NCBI RefSeq assembly: GCF_025231485.1 | Contig: NZ_CP104003.1 | Span: 3,038,001 to 3,102,000 of the forward strand | Length of the DNA: 64,000 nucleotides | Reading direction: 5' to 3' | DNA from: Salinirubellus salinus | GTDB lineage: Archaea; Halobacteriota; Halobacteria; Halobacteriales; Haloarculaceae | Shown here: piece after piece, positions 37,097-45,316 of the stretch | Layout of the letters: each line of letters starts with the position of its first letter | Numbering within the stretch: the first letter of the stretch is position 1 | Made by a program: the position numbers and the translations under genes | The notes under the pieces: generated by a model | The model's input: the letters and a program-made list of their open reading frames with translations, nothing else | Told to the model about the DNA's origin: nothing | Databases searched by the model: none

Positions 37097-37151
37097 CCGA
37101 CACTGGCGTCGGGAGCATCGCTCTCGACCGTGGTTCGAATCCACGAGTCGG
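37097..37151 (+). ncRNA. tRNA-like element directly before 5S rRNA
   Basis: A mini-tRNA fold: acceptor-like CCGAC (37097-37101) pairs with GTCGG (37147-37151); a 9-bp hairpin GTCGGGAGC-ATC-GCTCTCGAC stands in for the anticodon arm; a perfect T-arm CGTGG-TTCGAAT-CCACG spans 37129-37145; there is no D-arm. 5S starts two bases after it. In Haloferax volcanii the 5S 5' end is made by tRNase Z cutting after a tRNA-like structure, and this element has that form. Confidence 0.75.
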
Positions 37152-37153
37152 CG

Positions 37154-37275
37154 TTAAGGCGGCCACAGCGGTGGGGTTACACCCGTACCCATCCCGAACA
37201 CGGAAGTTAAGCCCACCAGCGTTTCGGTGAGTACTGGAGTGTGCGAACCTCTGGGAAACTCGATTCGCCGCCTAC
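37154..37275 (+). rRNA. 5S ribosomal RNA
   Basis: About 122 bases from TTAAGGCGGCCACAGCGG to GATTCGCCGCCTA, with the conserved CCCATCCCGAACACGGAAG and terminal pairing of GGCGGC with GCCGCC. The last ribosomal gene of the operon; no tRNA-Cys follows it, unlike many haloarchaeal operons. Confidence 0.96.
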
Positions 37276-37289
37276 CATTCATTACCATC

Positions 37290-37394
37290 GACGAGCGACG
37301 GCGACGTCGTTCGTCTCCATCCATCATCTCGCCGAGCGACAGCCACGTCGCTCGGCCTTCTCTCGTTCCGACGAGCGGCTGCACCGTTCGTCGG
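37290..37394 (+). terminator. Hairpin cluster after 5S (rrn termination region)
   Basis: Three stems in tandem: 37290-37315 (GACGAGCGACG with CGTCGTTCGTC), 37332-37355 (CCGAGCGAC-AGCCAC-GTCGCTCGG, perfect) and 37368-37394 (CCGACGAGCGG with CCGTTCGTCGG, one G-U). The second is followed by a pyrimidine-rich stretch CCTTCTCTCGTTCC. All share a GACGAGCG-like core, so they are probably duplicated. They likely end the rRNA transcript or protect its 3' end. Confidence 0.55.
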
Positions 37395-37501
37395 GGTGAG
37401 TCGACGAGTCGTGAGTGGCGACACTCACGGTCCTCCGAAATAAACGAACCTGCAGTTGTGAGTTGCGAAGGTTTATGCGGACGTGTCACTCACGTCAGTC
37501 T

Positions 37502-38698
37502 ATGACAACCACGCAGTCGACACCCCCGGCGTTCGAGGAGACGAGCGAACTCGACCTCATCAGGCAGACCGCCGCGGACATCGCCTCGGACTACGACGAC
37601 CAGTACTGGCGCGACGTGGCCGACGGGATGGAACCCGAGGCGTTCTGGCAGGACTGTGCGGACGCCGGGTTCCTCGGCGCCACCGTGCCCGAGGAGTACG
37701 GCGGCGAGGGGATGGGGTTCTGGGAGCTCTCGGCCATCGTCGAGGAACTCTCCGAGCGCGGCTGCATGGGTGTGGAGATGCTGTTCGTCGTCACCGTCTG
37801 TTTCGGTGGCATCACGCTCACCAACTACGGCACCGAGGAGCAGAAGACGGAGATCCTCCCGCAGCTCTGTGACGGGGACTACAACTTCTGCATGGCGCTG
37901 ACCGAACCCGACGCGGGGCACAACGCGCCGAACATGGATACGTTCGCCGAGCGTGACGGCGACGAGTTCGTGATCGACGGCACGAAACAGTGGATCTCGG
38001 GTGTCGAGCGCGCGGACAAGATGCTCCTGGTCGCGCGCACCCAGAAGCGCGAGGAGGTCCCCAAGCGCACGCAGGGCGTGACCCTGTTCCTCGCGGACCC
38101 GCACGACGACGCCATCGAGTTCCGCGAACTCGACACCGGCATCCCCACGCCGGAGAAACAGTTCGAGGTGTCCATCGACGGCTACCGCGCCCACGAGGAC
38201 GACGTCATCGGCACCGAGGGGATGGGACTCTACCAGCTGTTCGACACCGTCAACCCCGAGCGACTCCTCGGTGCCGCGGGCGCGGTGGGCATCGGCCGCA
38301 ACGCGCTCCGGCGGGCCATCGACTACGCGAAGGAGCGCGAGGTGTTCGACCAGCCCATCGGCGCACACCAGGCGGTCCAGCACCCCATCGCCGAGCACTG
38401 GTCCCGGCTGGAGGCCGCACACCTCCTGCTCCGGAAGGCCGCGTGGATGGTCGACAACGAACCGGACCCGAAGAAGCGTGCGGAGATCGCCAACATGGCG
38501 AAGCTCCGCGCGACCGAGGCGGGCCACGACGCCACGGACGTGGCGGTGCAGGTCCACGGTGGCAACGGCTTCTCGCGTGACTACACGGTCATCGACATGT
38601 GGAAGGGCACGCGGCTGGGGAAGGTGGCGCCCGGCTCGACGGAGATGATGCGCAACCACATCGCCGAGCACACGCTGGGGCTGCCGCGCTCCTACTAG
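37502..38698 (+). CDS. Acyl-CoA dehydrogenase family protein
   Basis: A 398-residue FAD enzyme that introduces a double bond into acyl-CoA. Recognisable parts are GFLGATVPEEYGGEGMGF (about 52-69), CMALTEPDAGHNAPNMDTF (the FAD-binding middle domain), GTKQWISG and the C-terminal helical domain with VQVHGGNGFSRDY (about 352-364). At the position of the medium-chain enzyme's catalytic Glu, the sequence is APGSTEMMR, with Pro before Gly, so the base must come from another helix. The ATG follows a GGTTTATGC box at leaderless spacing. Confidence 0.88.
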   Translation: MTTTQSTPPAFEETSELDLIRQTAADIASDYDDQYWRDVADGMEPEAFWQDCADAGFLGATVPEEYGGEGMGFWELSAIVEELSERGCMGVEMLFVVTVCFGGITLTNYGTEEQKTEILPQLCDGDYNFCMALTEPDAGHNAPNMDTFAERDGDEFVIDGTKQWISGVERADKMLLVARTQKREEVPKRTQGVTLFLADPHDDAIEFRELDTGIPTPEKQFEVSIDGYRAHEDDVIGTEGMGLYQLFDTVNPERLLGAAGAVGIGRNALRRAIDYAKEREVFDQPIGAHQAVQHPIAEHWSRLEAAHLLLRKAAWMVDNEPDPKKRAEIANMAKLRATEAGHDATDVAVQVHGGNGFSRDYTVIDMWKGTRLGKVAPGSTEMMRNHIAEHTLGLPRSY

Positions 38699-38705
38699 CA
38701 ACCAC

Positions 38706-38743
38706 TTTTTGCACCTCGCTCGCTGCGCTCGCTCGGGCAAAAA
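38706..38743. terminator. Bidirectional terminator-like inverted repeat
   Basis: TTTTTGC (38706-38712) and GCAAAAA (38737-38743) flank CGCTCGCTGCGCTCGCTCG, giving a hairpin with T-runs on either strand, eight bases past the acyl-CoA dehydrogenase stop. A second poly-A stretch follows at about 38749. It can serve that gene and the minus-strand gene ending at 38872. Confidence 0.55.
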
Positions 38744-38871
38744 CGTGGAAAAAAACGCTCCTCGTTCCCTTCGGTCACTCGTCGCGCGCGGGCGTCGCTT
38801 CGCTCCGCCGGTGAAACCGCTCGCTCCGCTCGCGGCATGCTCGACAGCACTCGGTGAGTGACGACGCTATC

Positions 38872-39189
38872 CTACTCCCTGTACGGCCAGTTCGGGTCGC
38901 GCCTCTCCGTCTCCCGTGGCGCACGTGTCCGCTCGACGGCCGCCGCGGTGATGGCCCCGTACTCCTCGTAGTTCTCGCGTGCGCGCGCCAGCGAGAGGTG
39001 GTTGTACTCGCTCTCGTAGCCGGGGTCGTAGAACGCGACGAGGTCGTCGAGCCAGTAACAGACCGGACAGACCTCGTAGGACCCCGGCGTGTCCGGCGCG
39101 AGCGTCTGGTAGCCACAGCAGGGACAGAACCCACGCTCGCGGGAGACCGGGCTGTCGTCGCGGTACCGCCGGGGGTCGCCGGTCGACAC
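38872..39189 (-). CDS. CPCC-family cysteine-rich protein
   Basis: A 105-residue protein with the defining CPCCGYQTL (about 22-30) and a second pair CPVCYW (about 41-46), which together can bind one zinc ion, followed by helical DDLVAFYDPGYESEYNHLSLARARENYEEYGA. This is the Cys_rich_CPCC family found widely in Bacteria and some Archaea. No function is established. Confidence 0.85.
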   Translation of the reverse strand: MSTGDPRRYRDDSPVSRERGFCPCCGYQTLAPDTPGSYEVCPVCYWLDDLVAFYDPGYESEYNHLSLARARENYEEYGAITAAAVERTRAPRETERRDPNWPYRE

Positions 39190-39244
39190 GAGCGGCCCTA
39201 CGGGCGCGGGCGGCTTAGCGGTGCAGGTCCCGGAGGGTCCGGAC

Positions 39245-39535
39245 TCACTCCGCGTCCGCGAGGTGTGCCTCGACCGTCTGGGCGTGTTCCTCTAGTTCGG
39301 CCGCGAGTGTCCGTGCCTGCTCGGGGGTCAGCGTCACCGTGTCGGCGTGAGCCGGGAGGTTCGAGAGCTGCGTGTTGTCCAGCTCGAGCTGGAGCGTGAG
39401 GTGGTCGGGGTTCCGGAGCGGTGCGGTGACGTTCAGCGTGGCGTAGGCCTCGTCGGTGAAGTCGTGGCCCTCCGCGGTCCCGTCCAGCAGGTCGAGGGTG
39501 GTGTAGGCGTTCACCCGCATGATCCGGTCGGCCAT
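39245..39535 (-). CDS. DUF6360-like haloarchaeal protein
   Basis: A 96-residue protein from the ATG at 39535 (MADRIMRVNAYTTLDLLDG), with beta strands ATLNVTAPLR and LTLQLELDNTQ and a C-terminal helix LTPEQARTLAAELEEHAQTVEAHL. This fits DUF6360, a small haloarchaeal family. A CCTCAAG box on the minus strand about 30 bases upstream supports the start and excludes the longer Arg-rich frame. No function known. Confidence 0.6.
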   Translation of the reverse strand: MADRIMRVNAYTTLDLLDGTAEGHDFTDEAYATLNVTAPLRNPDHLTLQLELDNTQLSNLPAHADTVTLTPEQARTLAAELEEHAQTVEAHLADAE

Positions 39536-39718
39536 ACGCGGGGATGGTGGCTCGTGGTCTTGAGGGTGGTGTCTGGCCGTGGGACGGCGGGGAAGAGCTA
39601 GCATCCGCGGGGCAGCGGCGCCGCCGAGCGGTTCCCTCGTGTCGGAGGGAGCGCAGTCAACCGAGAGGCGCGCTTTCGAAGCCAACGTGTCGCCGCGCGC
39701 GTGCAACAGTGTGGTGGC

Positions 39719-41470
39719 CTAGTCGTCGGCCGTCGACGGGGCGGGGCTCGCCGCCAGGTCGTCGTCCGCCGCGTACGGGTACCACGTCGTCTTCGTGTTG
39801 TGCATGAACGGGTCCTCGTACGTGGTCTCCTCGGGCTCGGCGAGGTTCTGGAGGTCGTCCTCGTCGTGGCGCGCGACGAAGTCGCGGAAGCTCTCGCCGT
39901 CCCGACGCTCGGTCTCGAACGTCGCCAGCAGGTTCCGGACGTACCCCGGCACCTCGTCGGCGGCGACGCGCAGCTCGACCCAGTCGGCGAACTGCGGGTT
40001 CTCGCCGAGGCCGCCGCCGAGCCCGATGTCGAACGCCTCGACCGGCTCGCCGTCCTTGCGGGTCTTCATCCCGCGCAGGGAGATGTCGGCGATCTGTGGC
40101 TGGGCGCACGAGGCCGTACACCCGGAGAGGTGGATGTGGAAGTCCTCGACGCCCTCGGGCACCAGGACGTTGTCCTTCAGCCAGCGGGCGTAGCGGACCA
40201 TCCGGTTCTTCGTCTCGACGATGGAGAGCGAGCAGTACTCCGTCCCCGTGCAGGCGATGGAGCCACGCATGAACGGGTGCGGGTCCGGGGCGTACCGTTC
40301 GAGCAGGGGTTCGGCGAGGAACTCCTCGAGGTCCCCCTCGTCGATGTCGGCGACGACGAGGTTCTGTCGCTGGGTGATGCCGACCAGTTCCGAGCCGTAC
40401 GCCTCGGCGAGGTCGGCGAGCGCGATGGTGTCCGAGGCGCTGGTGCGCCCCACGAGGACCGAGAGGCCGACGAAGTACCGCCCGTCGGCCTGCTCGTGGA
40501 CGCCGACGTAGTCGCCGGCCGAGTCGGCGCGCCCGGCGTTGTAGTCGTACTGGTGACGCAGGTCCTCGCCCGCGGTGGGGAGGTCGTAGTCCACGTACTC
40601 CTGCAGGACCTCGCGGAGCTTCTCGGCGCCCCACTCGTCGACGAGGAACTTGATGCGGGCGTTGAACCGGTTGTCCCGGTCGCCGTGGTCACGGAACAGC
40701 GCGGAGATGCCGGCGGAGACGTCGGTCATCCGCTCGGGCGTACAGAACACGTCGATGTCGCGGGCGAGTCGCGGCTCCTTGCGCGAGAGGCCCCCGCCGA
40801 CGCGGACGTTGAACCCCTTCACCGTCTCGCCGTCGCGTTCCTTCGTGGCCGGTTCGAACGCGAGGTCGTTGATGTCACCCTGGCCGGAGCCGCGGGTGTC
40901 GCCCGTCACGCTCACCTTCCACTTGCGCGGGAGGTTCGAGTGCGCGGGGTTCCCCTTGAACGCCGCGTTGAGTTCCTGGACGAGCGGCCAGACGTCGAGG
41001 TGTTCGTCCGCGTCACGCCCGGCGAGCGGCGAGCCGACGATGTTGCGCCACGAGTCACCGCAGGCCTGGATGGTCGAGAGGCCGTGGGCTTCGAGCTTCT
41101 CGAAGATGGCCGGGACGTCCCCCAGTTCGATCCAGTGGAGCTGGATGGACTGGCGCGTCGTCCAGTCGCAGTAGGCGCCGTCCCACTCGGGGTTCTCGGC
41201 GGGGCCGGTGGCGTACTCAGCGGCGATCTCGCCGACGACCCGGAGCTGTTCGGGCGTCAGGCGACCCAGCGGCGTCCCGACCCGCAGCATGAAGTACGAC
41301 TCCTGTCCCTTCCGCTGGTGGTACAGACCCCACCACTTGAAGCGCTCGAACCACGCGTCGCGTTCGTCCTCGGGGATGGCGTCCCAGCCCTCAGCAGCGA
41401 ACCGGAAGAGGTGGTCCCGGATCTCCGTGCCGTAGACCTCGTCCTTCCAGCCTTCGACCTTGCTCGGCAT
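39719..41470 (-). CDS. Ferredoxin-nitrite reductase (siroheme, 4Fe-4S), assimilatory
   Basis: Reduces nitrite to ammonium with six electrons from ferredoxin. The 583-residue protein has two copies of the NiR/SiR ferredoxin-like and alpha/beta repeat; the cluster/siroheme ligands are CTGTEYC (about 408-414) and CTASC (about 452-456). The CTG form of the first motif is typical of nitrite rather than sulfite reductases. Matches NasD of H. mediterranei in size. No nitrate reductase or transporter gene lies next to it. A GGCCTTTGACC box lies about 30 bases upstream of the ATG. Confidence 0.85.
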   Translation of the reverse strand: MPSKVEGWKDEVYGTEIRDHLFRFAAEGWDAIPEDERDAWFERFKWWGLYHQRKGQESYFMLRVGTPLGRLTPEQLRVVGEIAAEYATGPAENPEWDGAYCDWTTRQSIQLHWIELGDVPAIFEKLEAHGLSTIQACGDSWRNIVGSPLAGRDADEHLDVWPLVQELNAAFKGNPAHSNLPRKWKVSVTGDTRGSGQGDINDLAFEPATKERDGETVKGFNVRVGGGLSRKEPRLARDIDVFCTPERMTDVSAGISALFRDHGDRDNRFNARIKFLVDEWGAEKLREVLQEYVDYDLPTAGEDLRHQYDYNAGRADSAGDYVGVHEQADGRYFVGLSVLVGRTSASDTIALADLAEAYGSELVGITQRQNLVVADIDEGDLEEFLAEPLLERYAPDPHPFMRGSIACTGTEYCSLSIVETKNRMVRYARWLKDNVLVPEGVEDFHIHLSGCTASCAQPQIADISLRGMKTRKDGEPVEAFDIGLGGGLGENPQFADWVELRVAADEVPGYVRNLLATFETERRDGESFRDFVARHDEDDLQNLAEPEETTYEDPFMHNTKTTWYPYAADDDLAASPAPSTADD

Positions 41471-41558
41471 TCGTACCCGACCCACGGCGTCGCCGGTCAA
41501 AGGCCCGCCTGCCGGGTCAATCCTCCCCGGTGGTTCCCGAAACCGGAACGGATGGCCG

Positions 41559-41888
41559 CTACTTCGGGGACGGTCGACGGCCGCGTCGGGGGCGGTGGAC
41601 GCTGGTCGACTCGACCGGACGGAACCGGCCCTCGGGGTCGACGCGGCCCATCTCGAGCCAGTCGGTGACGCCGCTGGCGCCGCAGGCGATACACTGGCCG
41701 GCGACCCGTGCCTCGACCGCGGCGCCGTCCGCCGCCACCGCCACGAACCCCTCGGCGAGGAAGTCGGTGAGCGGGCAGTCACAGACCGAATCGCCCGCCA
41801 GCAGCCACAGGTCGCCCACGTTCACCCGGCGCTGGTCGTTCACGCTCAGCCAGGCGCCGTCGTCGAGCTGGTGGACTGCGGTGCCCAT
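41559..41888 (-). CDS. Unrecognised Cys-pair protein upstream of nitrite reductase
   Basis: A 109-residue acidic protein with CDC (about residues 36-38) and CIAC (about 86-89), a possible metal site, in an otherwise beta-rich sequence (AWLSVNDQRRVNVGDLWLL). The last 15 residues are basic and low in complexity. It lies on the same strand as the nitrite reductase gene, 89 bases before it, with its own GGCTTAGGACT box. A link to nitrogen assimilation is only positional. Confidence 0.6.
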   Translation of the reverse strand: MGTAVHQLDDGAWLSVNDQRRVNVGDLWLLAGDSVCDCPLTDFLAEGFVAVAADGAAVEARVAGQCIACGASGVTDWLEMGRVDPEGRFRPVESTSVHRPRRGRRPSPK

Positions 41889-42115
41889 GCCCCGACGGAG
41901 GGCCGCCCCAGTCCTAAGCCCGCGGGTCCGTGCGACCCTCGCCGGCTGTCACCGGACGTGGTGACGCGCGCTGCAGAGAGAATCGCAGGCGGGCGGCCGT
42001 ATCGCCCCGTCTCCCGCCGTCCCTGGTAGCGGCAACGGATTCCGGGAGACGGTTTTGTGGGTACGTGCTGCGGGTGAACGCGGCGTTATACGGCCGCCCC
42101 GTCTACGGTGGGACG

Positions 42116-42199
42116 ATGAGTGAGGATTCGACCGCCTCTCGACAGCACGCGCCGGCCGACGTGGCGCCGGAACTGCACGAGGAGGGGAGCGACGCGTGA
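42116..42199 (+). CDS. 27-residue conserved-looking ORF
   Basis: Starts at an ATG about 30 bases after GCGTTATACGG, the expected place for a leaderless start, and reads MSEDSTASRQHAPADVAPELHEEG before its stop, which overlaps the GTG of the next gene (GTGA). Too short for a family call; the acidic composition is like that of real genes here. Confidence 0.45.
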   Translation: MSEDSTASRQHAPADVAPELHEEGSDA

Positions 42200-42336
42200 G
42201 CGAGCAGCAGACCGACGCCCGGGACGAACCCGAGGTCGACCGGAGCCACCTCGACGTCGAGGACGGCTGTGGCTGTGCGGAGGTCTGGGAGCACCTCTCC
42301 GAGACACGTGAGGCCGCGGCCGAGGAGTCGGAGTAG
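42196..42336 (+). CDS. 46-residue protein with a CGC motif
   Basis: Translationally coupled to the 27-codon ORF (GTG at 42196). The sequence has an acidic N-terminus, then DVEDGCGCAEVWEHLSETRE: two Cys in CGC ahead of an amphipathic helix. Only two Cys are present, so metal binding would need a dimer. Small Cys-containing proteins of this kind are numerous in Haloarchaea and mostly uncharacterised. Confidence 0.6.
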   Translation: MSEQQTDARDEPEVDRSHLDVEDGCGCAEVWEHLSETREAAAEESE

Positions 42337-42423
42337 CGCCGGTGCCCTCGTGACCCCGCGGCTTCGCGTGGCGCACGCCCGAGGACGAGACGCTTTTGTC
42401 CGACGTGACCCAATCGACGCCCG

Positions 42424-43074
42424 ATGAGAGACCGACGGGGCCTGCCGACGGACCGCGAGTCGCCGGTCGGCGAACCGGTCATCCGTGGCGACCCCGCTGT
42501 CGCCGGCGACCGTGCGGCCCGATTCGACCCGAACGACCCGGAGAGCCTCGCGGACGCCGCCGACACCGTGCGGCGGTTCTCGCAGAACACCGCCGGCGAC
42601 CCGGACAACGTCTTCATGCTCCGGGGGGCCGCCGCCTGCGCCGCACTGGTCCGCGGCGAGGGCTCGTACAAGGCCGCGGCCGAACGCGCCGGCGGTGACG
42701 CCACCGTCGCGTTCATCCGCAAGTGGGCGCGGGTCCACGACCTCCCCCGGTCGATCCGGCGCTACGTCGCTCACGGCCGCATCGCCCCCACGGCCGCCAA
42801 ACACGTCGCTCGCGTCGCCGGTGAGTCCCGGTTCATGCTCGCGTGGGCCGTCCTCGACCACGACCTGACCGTCCGCGAGGTCCGGAAGGTGGCGAGCGCC
42901 ATCAACGACGGGGCGACGGTGGAGGCGGCGCTGGCGGAGGTGGGTGCGGAACTCGGCGAACTGACGCTGACCCTGCCGCCGAGCACCTACCTCGAACTGC
43001 GGCGGCAGGCCGCGCTGGGTGACACCGACCCGGACGAACTGGTGGCCGAGGCGCTGGCCGAGTACCTGGAGTAG
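42424..43074 (+). CDS. Haloarchaeal protein with ParB-like helix-turn-helix (DUF7119-like)
   Basis: A 216-residue protein. Residues about 70-165 (GSYKAAAERAGG, then LPRSIRRYVAHGRIAPTAAKHVARV and LTVREVRKVASAIN) follow the layout of the ParB/KorB helix-turn-helix region, including the LP and the G-x-I-x2-x-A-A-x-H helix. There is no N-terminal ParB CTPase/nuclease domain. The C-terminus (about 175-216) is a short ribbon-helix-like LPPSTYLELRRQAALG segment. A CTTTTGTCC box lies 31 bases before the ATG. Probably DNA binding; role unknown. Confidence 0.65.
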   Translation: MRDRRGLPTDRESPVGEPVIRGDPAVAGDRAARFDPNDPESLADAADTVRRFSQNTAGDPDNVFMLRGAAACAALVRGEGSYKAAAERAGGDATVAFIRKWARVHDLPRSIRRYVAHGRIAPTAAKHVARVAGESRFMLAWAVLDHDLTVREVRKVASAINDGATVEAALAEVGAELGELTLTLPPSTYLELRRQAALGDTDPDELVAEALAEYLE

Positions 43075-43115
43075 TTCGGAAACGTTTACCCACGAGCCTC
43101 CCTGTGTCCAGTCGA

Positions 43116-43189
<74 letters not shown>

Positions 43190-43336
43190 TACGTCACGCC
43201 GAGGGACAACGAGGCGTGGACGCGCCGCCCCCACCGTCCCCACGGCTCGCGTCTCACGTCCGACCGCCGACTCCGGACACTCCTGCGCCGATGACGGTGC
43301 CCGTAGCGATATATCGGCCGCCGGGCGATAGAGGAC

Positions 43337-45160
43337 ATGGACGACCGGTCCGAGCAACTCCTGGTCCGGAGCGAGACACTGGAACGTGTCACCGACGGGG
43401 TCGTCTCGCTCGACGCCGACCTCCGGTACACCTACGTCAACCAGCGGGCCGAGGAGATACTCGGCGTCGACCGGGCGACGCTCCTCGGGACGCACGTGTG
43501 GGACGCCTTCCCCGAGGCGACCGGGACCGTCGCGGAGTCGCGGTTCCGCGAGGCGATGGGGAGCCAGCGGCCGCTGGAGTTCGAGCGATACAACGAGCGA
43601 CTCGACCGCTGGTTCGAGGTCAGGGTCTACCCCGACGAGGAGGGCCTCTCGGTCTACTTCACCGACGCGACCGAACGCAAGCGGACCGAGCGCGACCTCG
43701 AACAGACGAACCGGCGGCTCGAGGCCCTCCTGGAGAACACGGTCGACCCCGCCTACGTGAAAGACGCCGCGGGGCGGTACCTCTACGTCAACTCGGCCGC
43801 CGCGGTCCTGTTCGGCCGTGACCCGGACGAGGTAGTCGGCCTGTCGGACGAGGCCCTCTTCGACGCCGAGAGCGCCGCCGCCATCGCCGCCGTCGATCGG
43901 GAGATACTCGCGTCGGGCGAGCGTGACCTTCGGGAGGCGGTCCGGTACGTCGGCGGCCAGCGGCACGTCTTCCTGGACGACAAGTACCCGTACCGCGACG
44001 CGGACGGCACCGTCGCCGGCGTGATGGGTATCAGCCGCGAGGTGACCGACCGGGTGGCGCAGCGACAGCGCCTCGACGAACTGAGCGAAGAGTACGAGGC
44101 GCTGTTCTCGAACGCCGTCGACGCCATCTTCCTCCTCGACGTCGGCGGTGACGGGCCGGACGCCGAGTTCCGGTTCCACCGGCTCAACCCGGCCCACGAG
44201 GTGGCGACGGGCCTCACCACGGACGCGGTCCGGGGGAAGACCCCACGCGAGGCGCTCGGCGAACAGCTGGGGGCGGAACTGACGGCCAACTACCAACGCT
44301 GTCTGGACGCGGGCCGGCCCATCACCTACGAGGAGCGACTGGAGTTCCCGGCCGGCCGGAGCTACTGGGAGACGAGCCTCGCCCCGGTGCGGGTCAACGG
44401 CGAGGTGACTCGTATCGTCGGCATCGCCCGGGAGACGACCGACCGGGTCGAACGCGAGCGCGAACTCGAGCAGCAGAACGAGCGCCTCGACGAGTTCGCG
44501 AACGTCGTCTCGCACGACCTCCGGAGTCCGCTGACCGTCGCCAGCGGCTACCTCCACCTGCTCTCCGAGGACTGTGCCCCCGACCACGAGGAGGCGTTCG
44601 GTCGCATCGCCGACGCCCTGAACCGGATGGAGGAGATCGTCGAGGACACGCTGACGCTCGCCCGCGACGGCGACACCGTCGTCGACGCCGAGCCGGTGCC
44701 GGTCACCGACCTGGTCACCCGGTCCTGGGGGTTCACGGACACCGCCGACGCGAGGCTCGTGGTCGACGACGAGTGTACCGTCATCGGGGACGCGAGCCGA
44801 CTCCAGCACCTGTTCCAGAACCTGTTTCGTAACGCCGTCGAACACGGTTCGACGAGCTCCGGCTCGCCGGCTCGGCAGGACGCCGCCGACCACGGGGAGA
44901 CGGACGAGGACCCGCCGATCACCGTCCACGTCGGCCGGTTCGGCACGGACGGGTTGTACGTCGCGGACGACGGTCCCGGGGTCCCCGCTGACGACCGCGA
45001 GGAGGTGTTCGAGACGGGGTACACGACCACCACCGAAGGGACGGGGTTCGGCCTCGCCATCGTCCGCCGGGCGGCGGAGGGCCACGGCTGGTCGGTCCGG
45101 GTCACCGACGCGCCCGAGGGGGGCGCGCGCTTCGAGTTCACGGGCGTGACGTTCGCCTGA
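43337..45160 (+). CDS. PAS-domain sensor histidine kinase
   Basis: A 607-residue soluble histidine kinase with three PAS domains (about 8-115, 128-245 and 253-370) joined by the usual TERKRTERDL/DRVERERELEQQN linkers. The phosphoacceptor is His in FANVVSHDLRSPLT (about 393). The ATPase has N-box LFRNAVEHG, G1 VADDGPGVP and G2 GTGFGLAIV. No membrane helix, receiver domain or neighbouring response regulator, so it senses an internal signal and partners with a distant protein. A GATATATCG box lies about 30 bases upstream. Confidence 0.93.
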   Translation: MDDRSEQLLVRSETLERVTDGVVSLDADLRYTYVNQRAEEILGVDRATLLGTHVWDAFPEATGTVAESRFREAMGSQRPLEFERYNERLDRWFEVRVYPDEEGLSVYFTDATERKRTERDLEQTNRRLEALLENTVDPAYVKDAAGRYLYVNSAAAVLFGRDPDEVVGLSDEALFDAESAAAIAAVDREILASGERDLREAVRYVGGQRHVFLDDKYPYRDADGTVAGVMGISREVTDRVAQRQRLDELSEEYEALFSNAVDAIFLLDVGGDGPDAEFRFHRLNPAHEVATGLTTDAVRGKTPREALGEQLGAELTANYQRCLDAGRPITYEERLEFPAGRSYWETSLAPVRVNGEVTRIVGIARETTDRVERERELEQQNERLDEFANVVSHDLRSPLTVASGYLHLLSEDCAPDHEEAFGRIADALNRMEEIVEDTLTLARDGDTVVDAEPVPVTDLVTRSWGFTDTADARLVVDDECTVIGDASRLQHLFQNLFRNAVEHGSTSSGSPARQDAADHGETDEDPPITVHVGRFGTDGLYVADDGPGVPADDREEVFETGYTTTTEGTGFGLAIVRRAAEGHGWSVRVTDAPEGGARFEFTGVTFA

Positions 45161-45316
45161 GCGGGGCCGACGCCCGGCCCGGCCCGGTCGCCGGTCCCGC
45201 CCGTCGTCGTGCACGCGGCCCGCGCGCGGCACCCCGCGGCGGCCGCTGTCTGCGGTGGGTGTGAAGAGAGAAGACGTGTCCAGCGGGCCTCGCGTCTCGA
45301 GTCGGCGGCAGTCGGC

